A stretch of 64,000 bases of DNA from Vitis vinifera (Eukaryota > Streptophyta > Magnoliopsida > Vitales > Vitaceae): NCBI RefSeq assembly GCF_030704535.1, contig NC_081821.1:2991001-3055000 (forward strand). The letters are read 5' to 3'. The position numbers were made by a program, and so were the translations under genes. This document shows, piece by piece, positions 1 to 12,180 of this stretch (position 1 is the stretch's first letter; every line of letters begins with the position of its first letter). The notes under the pieces are model-generated. The model was not told where the DNA came from. It saw only the letters and a program-made list of their open reading frames with translations, and did not search any database.

Positions 1-1654
1 GACCCAGGAACTAACTGAAATTGGTTAGCTGGGAACATTCATTGATATGATATAGGTGAATGCATTGACCAATAATTTTGCATGTAATTGATGGTGAAAG
101 TTTGTAGATCTAGTTTAGATAACACTTAGAAGGGGATGAATAAGTGTTTAAACCTTTCAAGCCCAAAAGTTGATTATATTCAATTATTTAACTATTAATT
201 TAGGCAAGCCTAAAGAACAATCAACACGAGAGAGAGAAGTTTTTTTATGTGGAAAACCACTCACACAACGGATGTAAAAACCACAGGGTTAGAAACCTCT
301 AATCACAAATCCACTATTCAAAAGTACAATACACAGTTTTATCTACTGGAAGCCATCCCTATGTCTTACTCCTTAGCACCTACATTGCACTTCATGTCCA
401 CAATGTAGCACCACATGTGCTCCTAGTGGATCTTACCACAATGGCTGAGAGGATGCAGATCTCCTTTTCAACACAAAGAATGTGAAGACAAATGTCCTGA
501 GAGTTTGGAGCTCGGAGAAGGCTAATTAGGTTTTTCCAATATTTACATCAAACCAAAATCCTTTTTAGGCAAGGTATTTATAGGATACAAATACCTAGTG
601 AACTCAAATTAGGATTTTCAAAATAAATCCAACTACAATTGTAAATAAATTCAATTATAATTATAAAATTAAATCTAACTACAATTGTAAATATAATCTA
701 GTTACAATTGTAAACTTAATCCAATTGCACTAAATTGGAATTCTGCCATGGGCGTTTGAGCACCCTTAAAAGTTTTTAAAATCATTTTTGAAACATTTTT
801 GTTCAATTTAAAAAACCTTCAATCTACTTATCAAAAAAAAATTTAAAAAACCTTCAATCCACTACAAACCTCATGTAAATTCTATTAGCCTTTGTCGGAC
901 ATTTCTATGCTTACTTGTGACATTTCGGTCGATCATGCAACAACCTTGAGTCTTTAATTGAAAGTAAGACACACAATCTAAAGAAGTCCTACGCCAAAAT
1001 GAATGGAACAAAATTGCTAACTTAAATCATGTAGTCTAATGTACCAATAGATGTAAATTATATGATCTAATGTATCAACAGATGGCTAATTTGACTTTCT
1101 AGTCCAATAAAAACCCAAAGTTTCTTGAATCTTAATTACATGTGGTTTCATTTCTGCTTCAAATTAGAATATAATGAGAATAGCAGGAGATGCCTCTTGT
1201 AGGTATCTGGTTTACAATAGAGAACAATGAAATCAAACCATTTGAATTACTCTAGCAGACATGACCCAAGCAGAATGACCCCAAAGCAAGGGAAGAAGAA
1301 TCATAATTTTACTTATTCAAAGCAAACAAGAAATCAAAACAATATGTTTGCTTCTCCCTCTGTCATCAGTGGCATAAATCTCATGTATTCTCATTGCATT
1401 CTTGGTTGATTAATCTTCTATGGATTGCCACACATGTTTGCATGTTGTAATTGTGTAAAAGATTTCTAATTAAGCCATATGAGCATGCCTCAGTATTTTG
1501 ATAAATGGGTGTTGTTGATGAATCAGCATTAGAATTATATCCCTGCAGTGTTACTATTGTATGTTGCCAATATTTTCTTGTTGACATCCTTCTCTCGGAC
1601 ATTAAATTTTTGTTGCATATCTGGAAGTAGTCATTTTGATACCAATTTTTTCAG
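1..1654. other. Intronic sequence of PEX3, no exon seen
   Basis: No coding exon is recognised between the left edge and the PEX3 exon at 1655. The conserved residues expected upstream of that exon in PEX3 (the segment with the LGRHLYID-like motif) are not visible, so this is read as one long intron. Positions 60-760 have the look of a dispersed repeat, including A/T-rich direct motifs such as CAATTATAA near 650-700, but no family or ends could be fixed. Confidence 0.5.
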
Positions 1655-4600
1655 GAGGAAGCTGATCCCATTGATAGGCATGACCAGCAAAAGTTTCTGG
1701 CAAGTGCTGATTTTCTTTCTAATTATAGTATTCCTGCTTTGATTTCTAATATGCATGCAGCAGCAGCAGAAGTTCTTAAGGGGTAAGGTTACTCTCGCTA
1801 TAGTACATATTAGCACTGTGTATGAGAGGTCAATATGAAAATCAGAGAACTAGTTTATTTGTCTTATCACTTTGTTTATAAAAAATCTACTTGATCATTA
1901 ATTATATTCCCTTTCGCTCATTTTGTATTTTTCTTTGTTCCTCTTTTAAATAGGGGCAGCAGATTTAGTATGAGGAATGGAGGACCGTTCATAAAAAGGG
2001 AAAAAAAATACAAAATCCTGGTATTTCAGAGTGATCCTGGAGTATAATATCCTAGGAATAGTGAATTCCAGACTCAAAACTCCATTAAGTGATAAATGGT
2101 ATCAGGGCTGAAGTCTTAGGATTTCTTTTTTATAATAAGAGAGCAAAATTTATAAATGAAAAATACAGGTAAAAGAAAAGAGGAGATTTCCTCCTCAACA
2201 GGGAAAAAGAAACAAAACTAAACTTGAACAACAACAAAACTGAAACAAAAGGAGAATAGTTAATATGATATCAGCCCATACTAGTTTCCAAAATCTCATT
2301 AGCAATCATGACAGCATCTAGGATTTGCCTACTGTTTGTAAAAGCCTTTTATAAAGGGAATAATCTCCTGAAGAGCCTCACTGGTTTGCATGGAAAGTAA
2401 GCTGGTTACCAAACTAGTAGTCTGAAATATTTCATCCTTGCTACTCTTACTTTTCTTAGACAAGGACAATGAAGTAGAATTAGTATGATGGCTAATCTCC
2501 AAATTAGCATGAAAGTCTTGAAAACTGTGAGTCTATTGCCTTCCTAGGATATCCCAGCAATTTTGGTAAAAAGATATGTCCTTCTCTCTGTTCATTGTAA
2601 TTATAGCTTTGCAAGTATCACTTTCTTTTGAAGCATGTCTCCAAACATTGAGACTCTCTCACAGGATATGGGATACCTGTCCAGATCCTTGAGTCTAAGA
2701 TTGTGAGCATCCATTTTATGATTCTGAGGAGAAGAATCTAAGGTTCTGTTTGGAAAGTGTTTTCAAAAACAATTTTTGAAAACATTTTTTTAGAGCAATT
2801 TTTAAAAACTATTTTACGATGTTTTGTAGAATAAAAGTATATTTAGGAACCTGAAATGTTTTCAACCTTGTTTCTATGTTTTTAAATGTTTTAAAAATTA
2901 ACTTTTATATGTAGTGCTTTATTTTTAATCATTCTCCATATTTGTATAATTATTTTTTAAACTAACTCTCAGAAAACAAGTGAAAATAACTGGAAGATAT
3001 TTTCTGAAAATACTGTTTTTTGTTTTTAAGAAAAGAAAATTGTTTTTTGTTTTATAATTGTCAAGCGAGATTTCTTGTTTTTCTGTTTTGGAGGATAGAA
3101 AAATGTTTTAAAAAACGTTGCCTTCAACTCTATGATCTTGATCCTCTATGAGTCTCTCAAAATGAATTCTTGATCCTGTATGATCTTCCTTTGCCAGGAG
3201 ATACTTTTTCTCTTTCTTCATTGCCAGTCTCATAAAATAGCCTTGAGTTGTAAGTCCCTTTACCTGTTTCATTCTAAACCGTTGCCTTCAACTCACTGCT
3301 TCCTTATTGGCCACAAACTCAGCTTTCCTATTTGCCCAAAGGCTTCAAATGTTAGCCCATCCCTTCAGCTTAATCAAAATTAAGAAGTTGAGAGGGTTAA
3401 CATGCTGGTTCACAAGAAAACTTCTCCTGTGGTCGCTTCTGGCTTAAAGTAAGCTGCTAGATCTTCTCATTCCCAGTGCTTCTGAAAGATGGTGTTTTTT
3501 CTTCACATGCTATCAGAGCGATGATTTAGTAGCATCAAGATAATCATTATCTTTGAGAATCGAGGCTTTCTGTTCATGAAGATCACCAAAAACCCTTTTA
3601 TTCCATTCTAAATTTACCTTCAGTGATGGTTTTACTGTCTCGATGCATTATGATTGTCCTCCTGAAGTGAATTACTGAAGTGAAGGACGTAGTTGAATAT
3701 GTTTATCATCTGGGCCCGATCATCCTCACTGCTGAGAAAGATGGAAACTCTTGATCCCCCTTCTATGGCAAAGAATTAAACCTTTTAGTTTTAGGTTTAA
3801 TGCTACCCAACACATAGTGCTCCACCTTATCATCCAGGTAGGCAAATTTTGGTTCTGAAAATGGTTCCAAACCATGGTTTCATAAGTATGGTTAAGTTGC
3901 TTTTTCACTCTCCTTTCATCTGGATAAGTGGCATCCACCTGCTGGAATAGGGCCCTGTGGTTTGTCTGTTGTACACATCGCCATTTGACTAACATCTTTA
4001 CCCTTTATCCACTATGTAAAAGCCATAGGAACCATCTGTTTTTCCCCTTAGGCTTAGTGCTAATCTTACCAGCTTTGAAGCAAACTCCCTAACAAATTTT
4101 GCACAACTTAATGAAAGATGTTAATAAGAACTGAACTTCATATGCTCATTGTAAATGACCAAGGTGTTAAATGATCTTCAGATTCTCCATTCAGACACTA
4201 CACTTGTTGAGAATAATCTGGAAAGATCATTATTCTAGACTGTTTGATAATATGGAAATTTTCAAATTGTCTCTTCATTTTGATAAATGAGTAATTAACT
4301 ATCACAGTTCTTTTAAAACATTCTCAACACTTTTTATATGCAGAAAGCAGTTGAGGGATGTTTTCAACAGTATGGTACTGCATGGAACTATTATGCAGAT
4401 ACTAGACCTGTTCATTAGCACAGGGAAACCCCATAATTTGGTGGACTACTTGATGCCAGATGACACCAAATCCTACAAACCGGCATCACCCTCCAATGGT
4501 GACAGCTCAACTCCTGCAGATGTCACCAAATTTGACCAACTTATGGTGGAGACACGTGCTGTGTTATCAAGGTATGTCAATTAGGTTCCAGATAACACTT

Positions 4601-5458
4601 TTAAGTAGTATTGTAGAGTTTTATAAAGGTATGTCAAGGTATGGCATCATATGCATGACTCCATTGAATGCTAGTGCAAATCTAAGTATTGCTCTTAACA
4701 CATTGGTCAAGCCACAACCATCCATGCAGACCCCATAGCCACATCCTGGAAAGAAGTGCAATGCAGGCAGTAGTGGGGTCATGTTCTCAAATAACAATCC
4801 CAAGTCTCTATCTACTGTTCTAGGTTCTGGTACATTTGTAAGAATGACTGATAATGCCAGGTTGCATCAATTTTTGAAGGGATGAAAGTGAATATAGAGT
4901 CCAACTGAATATTTCTCTGTTTGCCTAAAAAACTTCCCAGTTTTAATTTGTACAAGTGCGGTGTCTTGTTGAAGCTATTAAAATTGAAATGATATATATC
5001 AACTGCTAGCCTATGTAGGAGCCTAAAATTTTGGCTTCAAATCATTTGTACAAGTTCAGTTGATGTCATAATTACTTGTCATACTGTCCAAACATCCCCG
5101 AAAGGTTCAGGGTGCTGATTGAAGATCTAGACATTATCAGGCCAAGACCTATTTTTCTGATATTCTTTTGAATTGTTTGCCTGTGTTTTTCCCTTGCAGT
5201 GCTGAATTCATAAATGTTATCGACGTATCACTGAGAACGGTGGTGGATGCAGTGGTGGAGGACATGATGGGGGTTCAGCTGGGAGGAGGCAGTCCATCAT
5301 CAGGGATGGTGCTGGCCAAACTTCTGCCACGAGTTGCCCAGATGGGTCCTTTGCTGCTGGAAGAACCCTCCAAAAACAGGTTCATCCAAATTATCCAAAA
5401 GGCACCAGAAGTTGAATTCTTTTTCACACTTCTGTATGCAAACATGCCGACCTTATGA
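1655..5458 (+). CDS. PEX3: PEX3 peroxisome biogenesis factor, C-terminal three exons
   Basis: Peroxin-3 is a peroxisomal membrane protein that docks PEX19 so that other membrane proteins can be inserted. Three exons are visible: 1655-1782, 4344-4571 and 5200-5458, each with AG/GT borders and phases that join (codons G-GG|A and AG|T are completed across the introns). The joined frame is 204 residues plus stop. Hallmarks are QKFLASADFL and PALISNM in the first exon, the K-Q-L-R-D-V start and VDYLMPDDTK in the second, and the terminal FFTLLYANMP in the last, which matches the family's conserved C-terminus. The N-terminal half, with the membrane anchor, must lie left of the window. The 2.56-kb intron 1783-4343 is filled with repeats. 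No frame break is seen in these exons, so this copy could be functional. The last two exons recur at 34505-35622. Confidence 0.92.
1783..4343. repeat. Repeat-filled PEX3 intron
   Basis: Large intron between two PEX3 exons. At about 2126-2267 the sequence starts with a T run followed by A-rich DNA, like the reverse complement of a retroelement tail. From 2268 onward the intron is part of the tandem duplication and is repeated almost base for base at 11832-12168 and 31670-34504. At 2594-2601 it holds ATTGTAAT, the uninterrupted target of the hAT insertion found in the other copy. Short open frames here (such as one at 3180-3383) have no family features and are not genes. Confidence 0.6.
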
Positions 5459-8149
5459 TAGGGCTAGTGAGTGGAAAGAATGGGTTGTATTTTTATGAGA
5501 CATTTAAACTTCCATGGAAGGGAGGCCATGAATGTAAAGAATCTCAAGGTGCTTGGCTTGGCCTGTCCTTGTCCAAAGTTGAATCACTTTGGAAACAATA
5601 AGAGAGAATTTATTTGAAGATCACTACTGCATCCATCTGTAATTCTTTTCAGTTCAATATTTTGTTGATTATTGTGATGTCAAACATTCCTCAACTATAT
5701 TGCTTAAACCCCTAATAAAATGAAGCTTTACTGTTAGAGGGTTTTTACTATGATTATTTGCTTTATGAGTACTGTTATGAAATAATCAAGTCACAGACAT
5801 TGTCATCAGTGCCTCCAAGACGGCCCAGAGAAAGGAATTTTTAAATTAGGGAGTGCACAAATATTAAAAAAAAAAATTAGTGAAAGGAATTTTTTTTTTT
5901 TTAAAAGAAAAAAATTTAGGTTATGTTTAATTTCCAAAAAAAACTTGGAAACGATGGAGGAAAGAAAAAAAATAAAAATAAGAAATATATTTAAAGTTAA
6001 TAAATTATTTTCACATTACTTATTTCAACTTTTCAATTGCCCAAAAGTCATAATTCTAAAGCTTATATTTTATTGATTTTATTTAAGAAAGAGATTTCAT
6101 TTAGAAATTCTAATAAGCTAAATGGAAGAAATGAGATTTTTTTTTTTTAAATAGAATGCGAGAGAATTCACCATATTATAGAGAATAGAGATTATTTTAC
6201 AAATCAATTAAATGCTCAAAATAAATAATTTTTCTTACAAATTCAAGCTTTAAAATAAAAAATTGAAAAAAAAAATCTCTTAAAAGAAATAGATTTTAAT
6301 TTTACTTGTACTTCACACAAATTTTCGAGATAATTTGGTATGACCAAAATTTTTAGAAAAATCACTTTTAACATTATTAAAAGAAATATCAATTCAAAAT
6401 TATTGTTAATTTAAAAATAATTTAAATAAATATTACATATGACCAATAACCAATTTCAATTAAATTATTTAGAAAAATAAAAAATACAATTTAAAGTTAA
6501 AATTTTTATATATTAATATAAAAATAATATTTATTTATAAACACTTATTTATCATGGTATATATATATCGAACAAATTTTTGTTCTAAAATATACCATAA
6601 TTTTTTTTTTTAACTAATCTTTTCAGTTTTTTCTTATATACATATATATAATGTTTGAAAATTTGACATTTTCTCAAGTTAATTTTTTTATGGTTGTAAA
6701 CAAATAACTTTATATATAATGCTTTATTTTCAACAACTCACTATGCTATATGACTATTTTTTAAAATAGATTTTAAAAAACAAATAAAATATATTACTAA
6801 AAAACATCATGTCTTTGAAACTAGTCCTAATAATTTTTATTTTTTTTAAGTAATGAAATTCTCAATCATGTTTTCGAGTAGGAGATAACTATTTTTAAAA
6901 ATAGTTATCCAAATAGACTTTTTGATACCTACTAAAAGATTATTTCAAAGCATAATAAACAATTATCATTAGTTGCCAATATCTCAATATCATGGGAAAT
7001 GAGACAAATAAAAGTCATGAGTTCAACTGATTGAGAATCAAGAAGATGAAACCAAATCAATCTGAAAAAAGGCAAGCAAGAAATATCCCACAAGTCAAAG
7101 AGGCGAAAGGAGATAAGAAAGATGGTATCTCCTCCGCCAATAATGAAGATACATACTGTTAATCCAAATTGAACACTCAAACAGGAATGAAGAAGCCAAC
7201 ACCAACTGATGAAAACAAATCCAAGGAGTTTGATTAAGCAGAAAAATGCAAGCAAGCAAGCAATGGCCCAAGCAACGAAGAGCTAAACAGTAGCTTTGAT
7301 CGGTCTTCCAGATCCAGCTCAATTCTCAATCCAATCGCAGCAGCACCACCACATTTCTCACCTACACCACCTGTTTTTTATTTTTATTTATTTTCCAAGA
7401 AAAAAAAAAAGAAAGATTAATATCATTAAAAATTATGGAAAGAAACTAAAAAATAAAAATTAGAGAAAGAGAATGTCCACTATCATTGATAAGAAACAAC
7501 AAAAGAAGTTGTTTGGTACCCGTTGTAAGGTCATCTTTAGTGCATAAATAATTATACTTGATATATACTAGTCTTCATTTGAAGTCGATATCTCAATACA
7601 ACAATTGATTCAAACATAATATTGTGGAAAACTTAAGGGAAATTACGAAAGAAAGAAAACATAGAAGAAAAGTATAGGGATAGAAAAAAATGAATAAAAA
7701 TAAAAAGTAGATTTAAAGTTAATAAATTATTTTTATATGTTATTTCAAACTTATTTAACCTATTTTACATCTTTTATATAAAAATTTAATAACTTAAAAG
7801 TATGTAAATTTTTAACTAATTTTAGTTTTTTTTTCGTATTTTTCATAATAAAACCAAATATGAAAAAAAAAATATTTTTCTTAATAATCGTTTCCTTTAT
7901 TTAATACTTTCTTGGAACCAACATAATGTTAAAGTCATATATTCCAAAGAAAGTATGAGTTTTGATGTATACATATCATAAAAAAATTATAAGAGAAATT
8001 CAATTTAAAAAAAATAATTAAATCACTTGAAACAAGCATTGAACTTTAAACTGAAAGAGTAAAAGTAGAAGCAAGAACTAGATAAATGAGGCTCATAAAA
8101 TGTCAAATAATCAATAGAAAAATAGACTAAAATAGATATTCTCTCATAC
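5459..8149. other. AT-rich DNA between PEX3 and the NLR, with a conserved transcript-like block
   Basis: Mostly A/T runs, containing one copy of a recurring AT-rich motif (TATGTTTAATTTCC-like, near 5920) also seen near 11510, 37625 and 43325. The block at about 6950-7375 is less AT-biased, very similar to 38810-39230 in the other copy, and has a possible splice acceptor (CAG before GTGGTGTAGG on the minus strand). It may be a spliced 3' untranslated exon of the minus-strand NLR. The open frame of about 107 codons there is hydrophobic but resembles no known family, so it is not called as a gene. Confidence 0.4.
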
Positions 8150-10699
8150 CTAATTATTGGTTGATGATGTAATTGCTTGTCCATCGAAATATATTTCAGA
8201 TACATGAGCGATTTTGTGCCAATCATCCCCAGTTTTAGGTCTGCATCTGTTAATCAATTCGGGACAATCATGGATCTCCAATTTTTTAAGGGATGTGAGC
8301 TTTTGCATACCATCTGTTGGCAATGCTTTCAAGTTTGAGCAACTTGAAATCATTAAATGGTGTAGAGTGTTAGAAGTAGGTCCATGAAGAAGCCACCTTG
8401 GTAAAGCCTCCAATAGTGGTAAATCTTCAAATTGCAAAATTTGTAGACTCCCAAAGCTTTGAATATCTTCTTGTTCTTTTGCTTCTCCATCCATGAATTC
8501 AAGCTTTTCACAATGATCAATTACTAGATGCTCTAATGCATTCAGGAATTTTATACTACGTGACAAAGAAACCAAACTTGGACAATTGTAAATAACTAAT
8601 ATTCGAAGTGCAAAACGGCTTTCCATTCCTCTAAACAAAACTTCCAAATTGAGACAATTAACAAGTCGTAAATATTGAAGAGAGTTCAAGCATCTCAACT
8701 CTTTTTTCTTTCCAAATAAATCCCTTTGTTTCATTGTTAAAAATAACATCCTCAAACTGATCATACTCCCTATGCTTTTTGGTAATTCTTCAAGTTCTGA
8801 ACAATTAGTCAATATCAAAGTTTGCAAATGGTATAACTTGCAGATGGAATTAGGGAGTTTCTTGATTCTCTTATTAGCAGATAGGCCCAAGGATCTTAGA
8901 TGCTTCAGACTATCAATTGAATTAGGCAACACTTCAAAGCTTGATTCAGTTAAATCCAATACTCGTATACATTTGAATCTCAAGACACATGCAGCAACAA
9001 ATGAATTGCTTCTAGGGGCAACATTTTCTATTTGAAAATCAATGGTACGGACATTGTTTAGCTTCTCCAAGAATCTTAAAGCTTCAAACTCTTCTTCTGG
9101 CCAATCAATATCAGAAAATGAAACATGTTGAACCCTTTCAGGAATATCTTTACTGTGAAAATGTAGTGTTACACACTCAGGTTGTGCAAAAAATAACGCA
9201 AGATCATGTACAAGATCATGCATTTTAAAGGAATATACTCCTTGTACATTTTGTTTAACATCTTGAAACAAAGATCTCGACAATAGCTCATTAATATAGC
9301 TCTCGCCAATATCCTCCATTCTGGCATTTTGTCCCGATGATTGAATGAGGCCTTGCGCCATCCAAAATGAGATCAAAAGAACATTAGCAAATTCAAAATC
9401 TTTGGCAAATACCGAACAAAGGGCAAAACATTGTCTCAAGTGATGAGGCAAATCATAATAGCTCAGCTTTAATGCAGCCATAATCCTATTTTCATCTTGT
9501 TCTAATTTCCAAATTCCGCTCTCTTTAATGGATACCCAATCCCGTTCATCCCTTTTCGAATACAGTAAACTCCCTAAACTTCTCACAGCAAGAGGAACCC
9601 CTGCACATTTCTCAATAATCTGGTCCCCAATTTTTAGAAGGTTTGGATGTTGTTCATCTTCTCCGTCCTTAAATGCACATTTCACAAATAAAGACAAACA
9701 ATCCTCAAGGGAAAGGCCTCTTAGTTCTTGCATGGGAAAAGTGCCCATGATTGAAGCAACTGCTTTCTTGCGTGTAGTTACAAGAATTTTGCTTCCAATG
9801 GCCCCGTCCATCAGCAAGTCCTTCAGCTCAAGCCACTTCTCACGATCTGTATTCCACACGTCATCCAAAACCAGCAAGAACTTTTCACCAGCTAATGCAT
9901 TTCTAAGAGGACTCTGCAGCTGCTGCAAGGAGAAGTCACTGTAATTTTCATCACCTTTGATCTCCTTAAGGATTTCCTTTACCAGCTTTTTAACATCAAA
10001 CTCATCTGACACACAAACCCACATTTTAATTGAGAAATGACCCACTACCCTCTCATCGTTATACACAAGTTTAGCCAGAGTTGTCTTGCCTAGCCCCCCA
10101 ATCCCAACTATGGGAATAACAGAAACATTCTCTGTGTCACTGGATTGCTTCAAAAGCCCAACAATATTTTCTTTATCGTCGTCTCTTCCGATGATATCGG
10201 ATGCTCGGACGAAGGAGTGGGTCTCCCTCTGCCTCTCCCTCTGCACTACATGGGTGTTTGCAATTCCCACGGAGAGATTAAATTTAGACTTATCAGCTGC
10301 AATTTTGTCTAATCTCTCTCTTAAATTCTTCACTCTATGGCCCATCTTAAGACGGAACGCAAGCGATTTTGGACTGGAAATGAAACTGCGTACCTTTGAC
10401 CTAATGCTTGATCCGCTGGCCACCACCTGCTGCCGCAAAGCTTCATAGTCAAATTCATCGAGCACATCCTCTGCATCATAAAGGACGAGTTTGAGCTTTC
10501 CAAGCCAATCGCTAATCTGAAGATTGGTTGCTTGCTTCTCCTCAGCGTCCAAGAGCAGGGCGTGGATGGTGGATAAAGTATCCTTGAGCTCTCCCAGCTC
10601 GGTTTTAACACCCCAAGCAAGGCCAACTTCTTGGATGAGGGTAGAGCCCAACTTCCCCAAAACACTCTCAGCTATGGCAAAAGCAAACGATTCAGCCAT
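8150..10699 (-). CDS. CC-NBS-LRR disease resistance protein (RGA type), copy A
   Basis: Intracellular immune receptor of the coiled-coil NLR class, 849 residues in one exon. In order: an N-terminal four-helix (Rx-type) domain, residues 1-140, with the acidic AEDVLDEFDYEA motif at 76-87; the NB-ARC domain with P-loop GIGGLGKTT (199-207), kinase-2 LLVLDDVW (275-282, final W typical of CNLs), RNBS-B GSKILVTTR (302-310), GLPL-equivalent CAGVPLA (365-371), RNBS-D CFALCSVF (424-431) and MHD (493-495); then irregular leucine-rich repeats from about 540 to the end. All nucleotide-binding motifs are intact, so the protein should be competent. It lies tail-to-tail with PEX3. The stop codon TAG is followed at once by GTATGAG, a possible splice donor for a 3' untranslated intron. 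Its tandem copy is at 40003-42540. Confidence 0.95.
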   Translation of the reverse strand: MAESFAFAIAESVLGKLGSTLIQEVGLAWGVKTELGELKDTLSTIHALLLDAEEKQATNLQISDWLGKLKLVLYDAEDVLDEFDYEALRQQVVASGSSIRSKVRSFISSPKSLAFRLKMGHRVKNLRERLDKIAADKSKFNLSVGIANTHVVQRERQRETHSFVRASDIIGRDDDKENIVGLLKQSSDTENVSVIPIVGIGGLGKTTLAKLVYNDERVVGHFSIKMWVCVSDEFDVKKLVKEILKEIKGDENYSDFSLQQLQSPLRNALAGEKFLLVLDDVWNTDREKWLELKDLLMDGAIGSKILVTTRKKAVASIMGTFPMQELRGLSLEDCLSLFVKCAFKDGEDEQHPNLLKIGDQIIEKCAGVPLAVRSLGSLLYSKRDERDWVSIKESGIWKLEQDENRIMAALKLSYYDLPHHLRQCFALCSVFAKDFEFANVLLISFWMAQGLIQSSGQNARMEDIGESYINELLSRSLFQDVKQNVQGVYSFKMHDLVHDLALFFAQPECVTLHFHSKDIPERVQHVSFSDIDWPEEEFEALRFLEKLNNVRTIDFQIENVAPRSNSFVAACVLRFKCIRVLDLTESSFEVLPNSIDSLKHLRSLGLSANKRIKKLPNSICKLYHLQTLILTNCSELEELPKSIGSMISLRMLFLTMKQRDLFGKKKELRCLNSLQYLRLVNCLNLEVLFRGMESRFALRILVIYNCPSLVSLSRSIKFLNALEHLVIDHCEKLEFMDGEAKEQEDIQSFGSLQILQFEDLPLLEALPRWLLHGPTSNTLHHLMISSCSNLKALPTDGMQKLTSLKKLEIHDCPELINRCRPKTGDDWHKIAHVSEIYFDGQAITSSTNN

Positions 10700-11716
10700 G
10701 TTGCAGAGAAGCAGGGAATAACAATTGAAACCACAAGATCAGAAATGGCTGTGCGGAAAGGTGTTTAGGAGTAGAATCTAAAGGAGAATGATCCAAGCAG
10801 AACCATTGATCGTAGAGGTGGTCAACTTTGGCAACCTAATTAAATTAATGAGTATTAATATAAAAATATAATCACGATGCATTCCAGTTGTATTCCAACT
10901 TAAAAAAAGTAAGAATTCATTTTTAAAATATTTGTTAACTTGCGGAAAAAGGGGACCCTCGATTTCACTGATGCCAGTTTCAATTTGTGTCTATTTCCAT
11001 TCAACCCACATGGAGGAATCTTGCATGAATCTTGTGTTATTAATGATGTATTTCTATTTGTTGCCCTTTCACTGTCATACCTTCTCGGCATTGCCCAAGG
11101 GAAGCAATTGTTTAATCTAAGATGACAAAATGGTTAGTAAATGTTACAACTTGTGGGACGTTAAATTTTATTATAAGAAATCAAATTATTTTTTCTTTTT
11201 AAGACCTTTGGGAGTATATAAACTTTCGAGTGGGTGAACTGCCCCCTCCATTACATAAGATATAGCCCATTATCTGTGGACTTGAAAAGCTAAGCCTCAA
11301 GTCGATCTCTAGATAAAACAAAAATATTACATCTTTGAAGTGAAAACACAAATTATTTTAAATTGTTTCCTTATTAAAAGGACCATACACTTGTGTGTGT
11401 GTAGACAATAAAACACAACACATTAATTAGGAAAAATTATAGAAAAAGTTTATTATGAAGGGTTTAGAATCAAGAGAAAATTATATTTTTAAATCCCTTT
11501 TTTTAATATTTCGTTATGTTTAGTTCCCAAAAAATATTAAGGAAAGAAAAAAATTATTAAAGAAATTGTTTTTTTATGTTTTGTTTTACTATGAAAAACA
11601 TGAAAAAATAAAATAAAATCAAATATTTTTATTTAGTAAAATACTTATGTTTTCTTATTTTAGAATCACTTTCAAACACACTCTAAACTGATTTTAATAA
11701 ATAAATAACGGTTTTG
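10700..11716. other. Upstream region of NLR copy A
   Basis: About 1 kb upstream of the NLR start (minus-strand promoter side), nearly identical to 42541-43531 apart from short indels. It contains a GT microsatellite-like stretch near 11393-11402. The AT-rich element at about 11500-11690 is related to ones at 5920, 43325 and 52590. The open frames near 10930-11120 are not conserved in copy B, where an internal deletion breaks them, and are not called. Confidence 0.4.
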
Positions 11717-11831
11717 TATTTTCTCTTTTTTTGTGTGTGCCTAAGGGGCCTTTTGTATACTCTCTGTATGTTAGTGGGTTTTCCCCAATGTGCCCTTTTC
11801 TAATATATTTTTGCTTTTGCCTATCAAAAAA
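11717..11831 (+). mobile_element. LINE 3' tail at the duplication junction
   Basis: About 115 bp present in neither flank of the repeated unit. It reads GGGGCCTTTTGTATACTCTC and ends in TGCCTATC followed by an A run (about 11824-11830), the style of the other LINE ends in this window (TTATTGATCAAAAA at 49530, CTTATCAAAAAA near 49715). The duplicated sequence resumes directly after the A run. It is therefore either an insertion at the junction or filler captured when the duplication formed. Confidence 0.55.
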
Positions 11832-12160
11832 ATGACATCAGCCCATACTAGTTTCCAAAATCTCATTAGCAATCATGACAGCATCTAGGATTTGCCTACT
11901 GTTTGTAAAAGCCTTTTATAAAGGGAATAATCTCCTGAAGAGCCTCACTGGTTTGCATGGAAAGTAAGCTGGTTACCAAACTAGTAGTCTGAAATATTTG
12001 ATCCTTGCTACTCTTACTTTTCTTAGACAAGGACAATGAAGTAGAATTAGTACGATGGCTAATCTCCAAATTAGCATGAAAGTCTTGAAAACTGTGAGTC
12101 TATTGCCTTCCTAGGATATCCCAGCAATTTTGGTAAAAAGATATGTCCTTCTCTCTGTTC

Positions 12161-12168
12161 ATTGTAAT
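12161..12168. repeat. 8-bp target site duplication, left
   Basis: ATTGTAAT directly before the hAT terminal repeat. It is repeated at 31670-31677 after the other end and occurs once, uninterrupted, at 2594-2601 in copy A. Confidence 0.95.
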
Positions 12169-12180
12169 TAGGAATGGCAA

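Larger units (their letters stand above)
2268..11716 (+). repeat. Tandem segmental duplication, copy A (9.45 kb)
   Basis: This stretch aligns throughout with 11832-43531 once the insertions in the latter are removed. The left edge is the shared ATCAGCCCATACTAG at 2268/11834. The right edge is where AACGGTTTT continues as GTATTTTC in copy A but as AACAAAAA in copy B (about 43531). Both units carry the last two PEX3 exons and, on the opposite strand, an NLR. Removing about 19.5, 1.17 and 1.57 kb of insertions from copy B leaves about 9.45 kb, the same as copy A. Copy A has the empty site for the hAT element. Confidence 0.9.

Noticed and set aside
6932-7322. 107-codon and 75-codon minus frames downstream of NLR copy A
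   Set aside because: Repeated in copy B, but hydrophobic and low-complexity with no family features; more likely part of a 3' untranslated region.
9528-10448. Plus-strand open frames inside NLR copy A (and their equals in copy B)
   Set aside because: They are antisense shadows of the NLR reading frame, conserved only because the NLR codons are.
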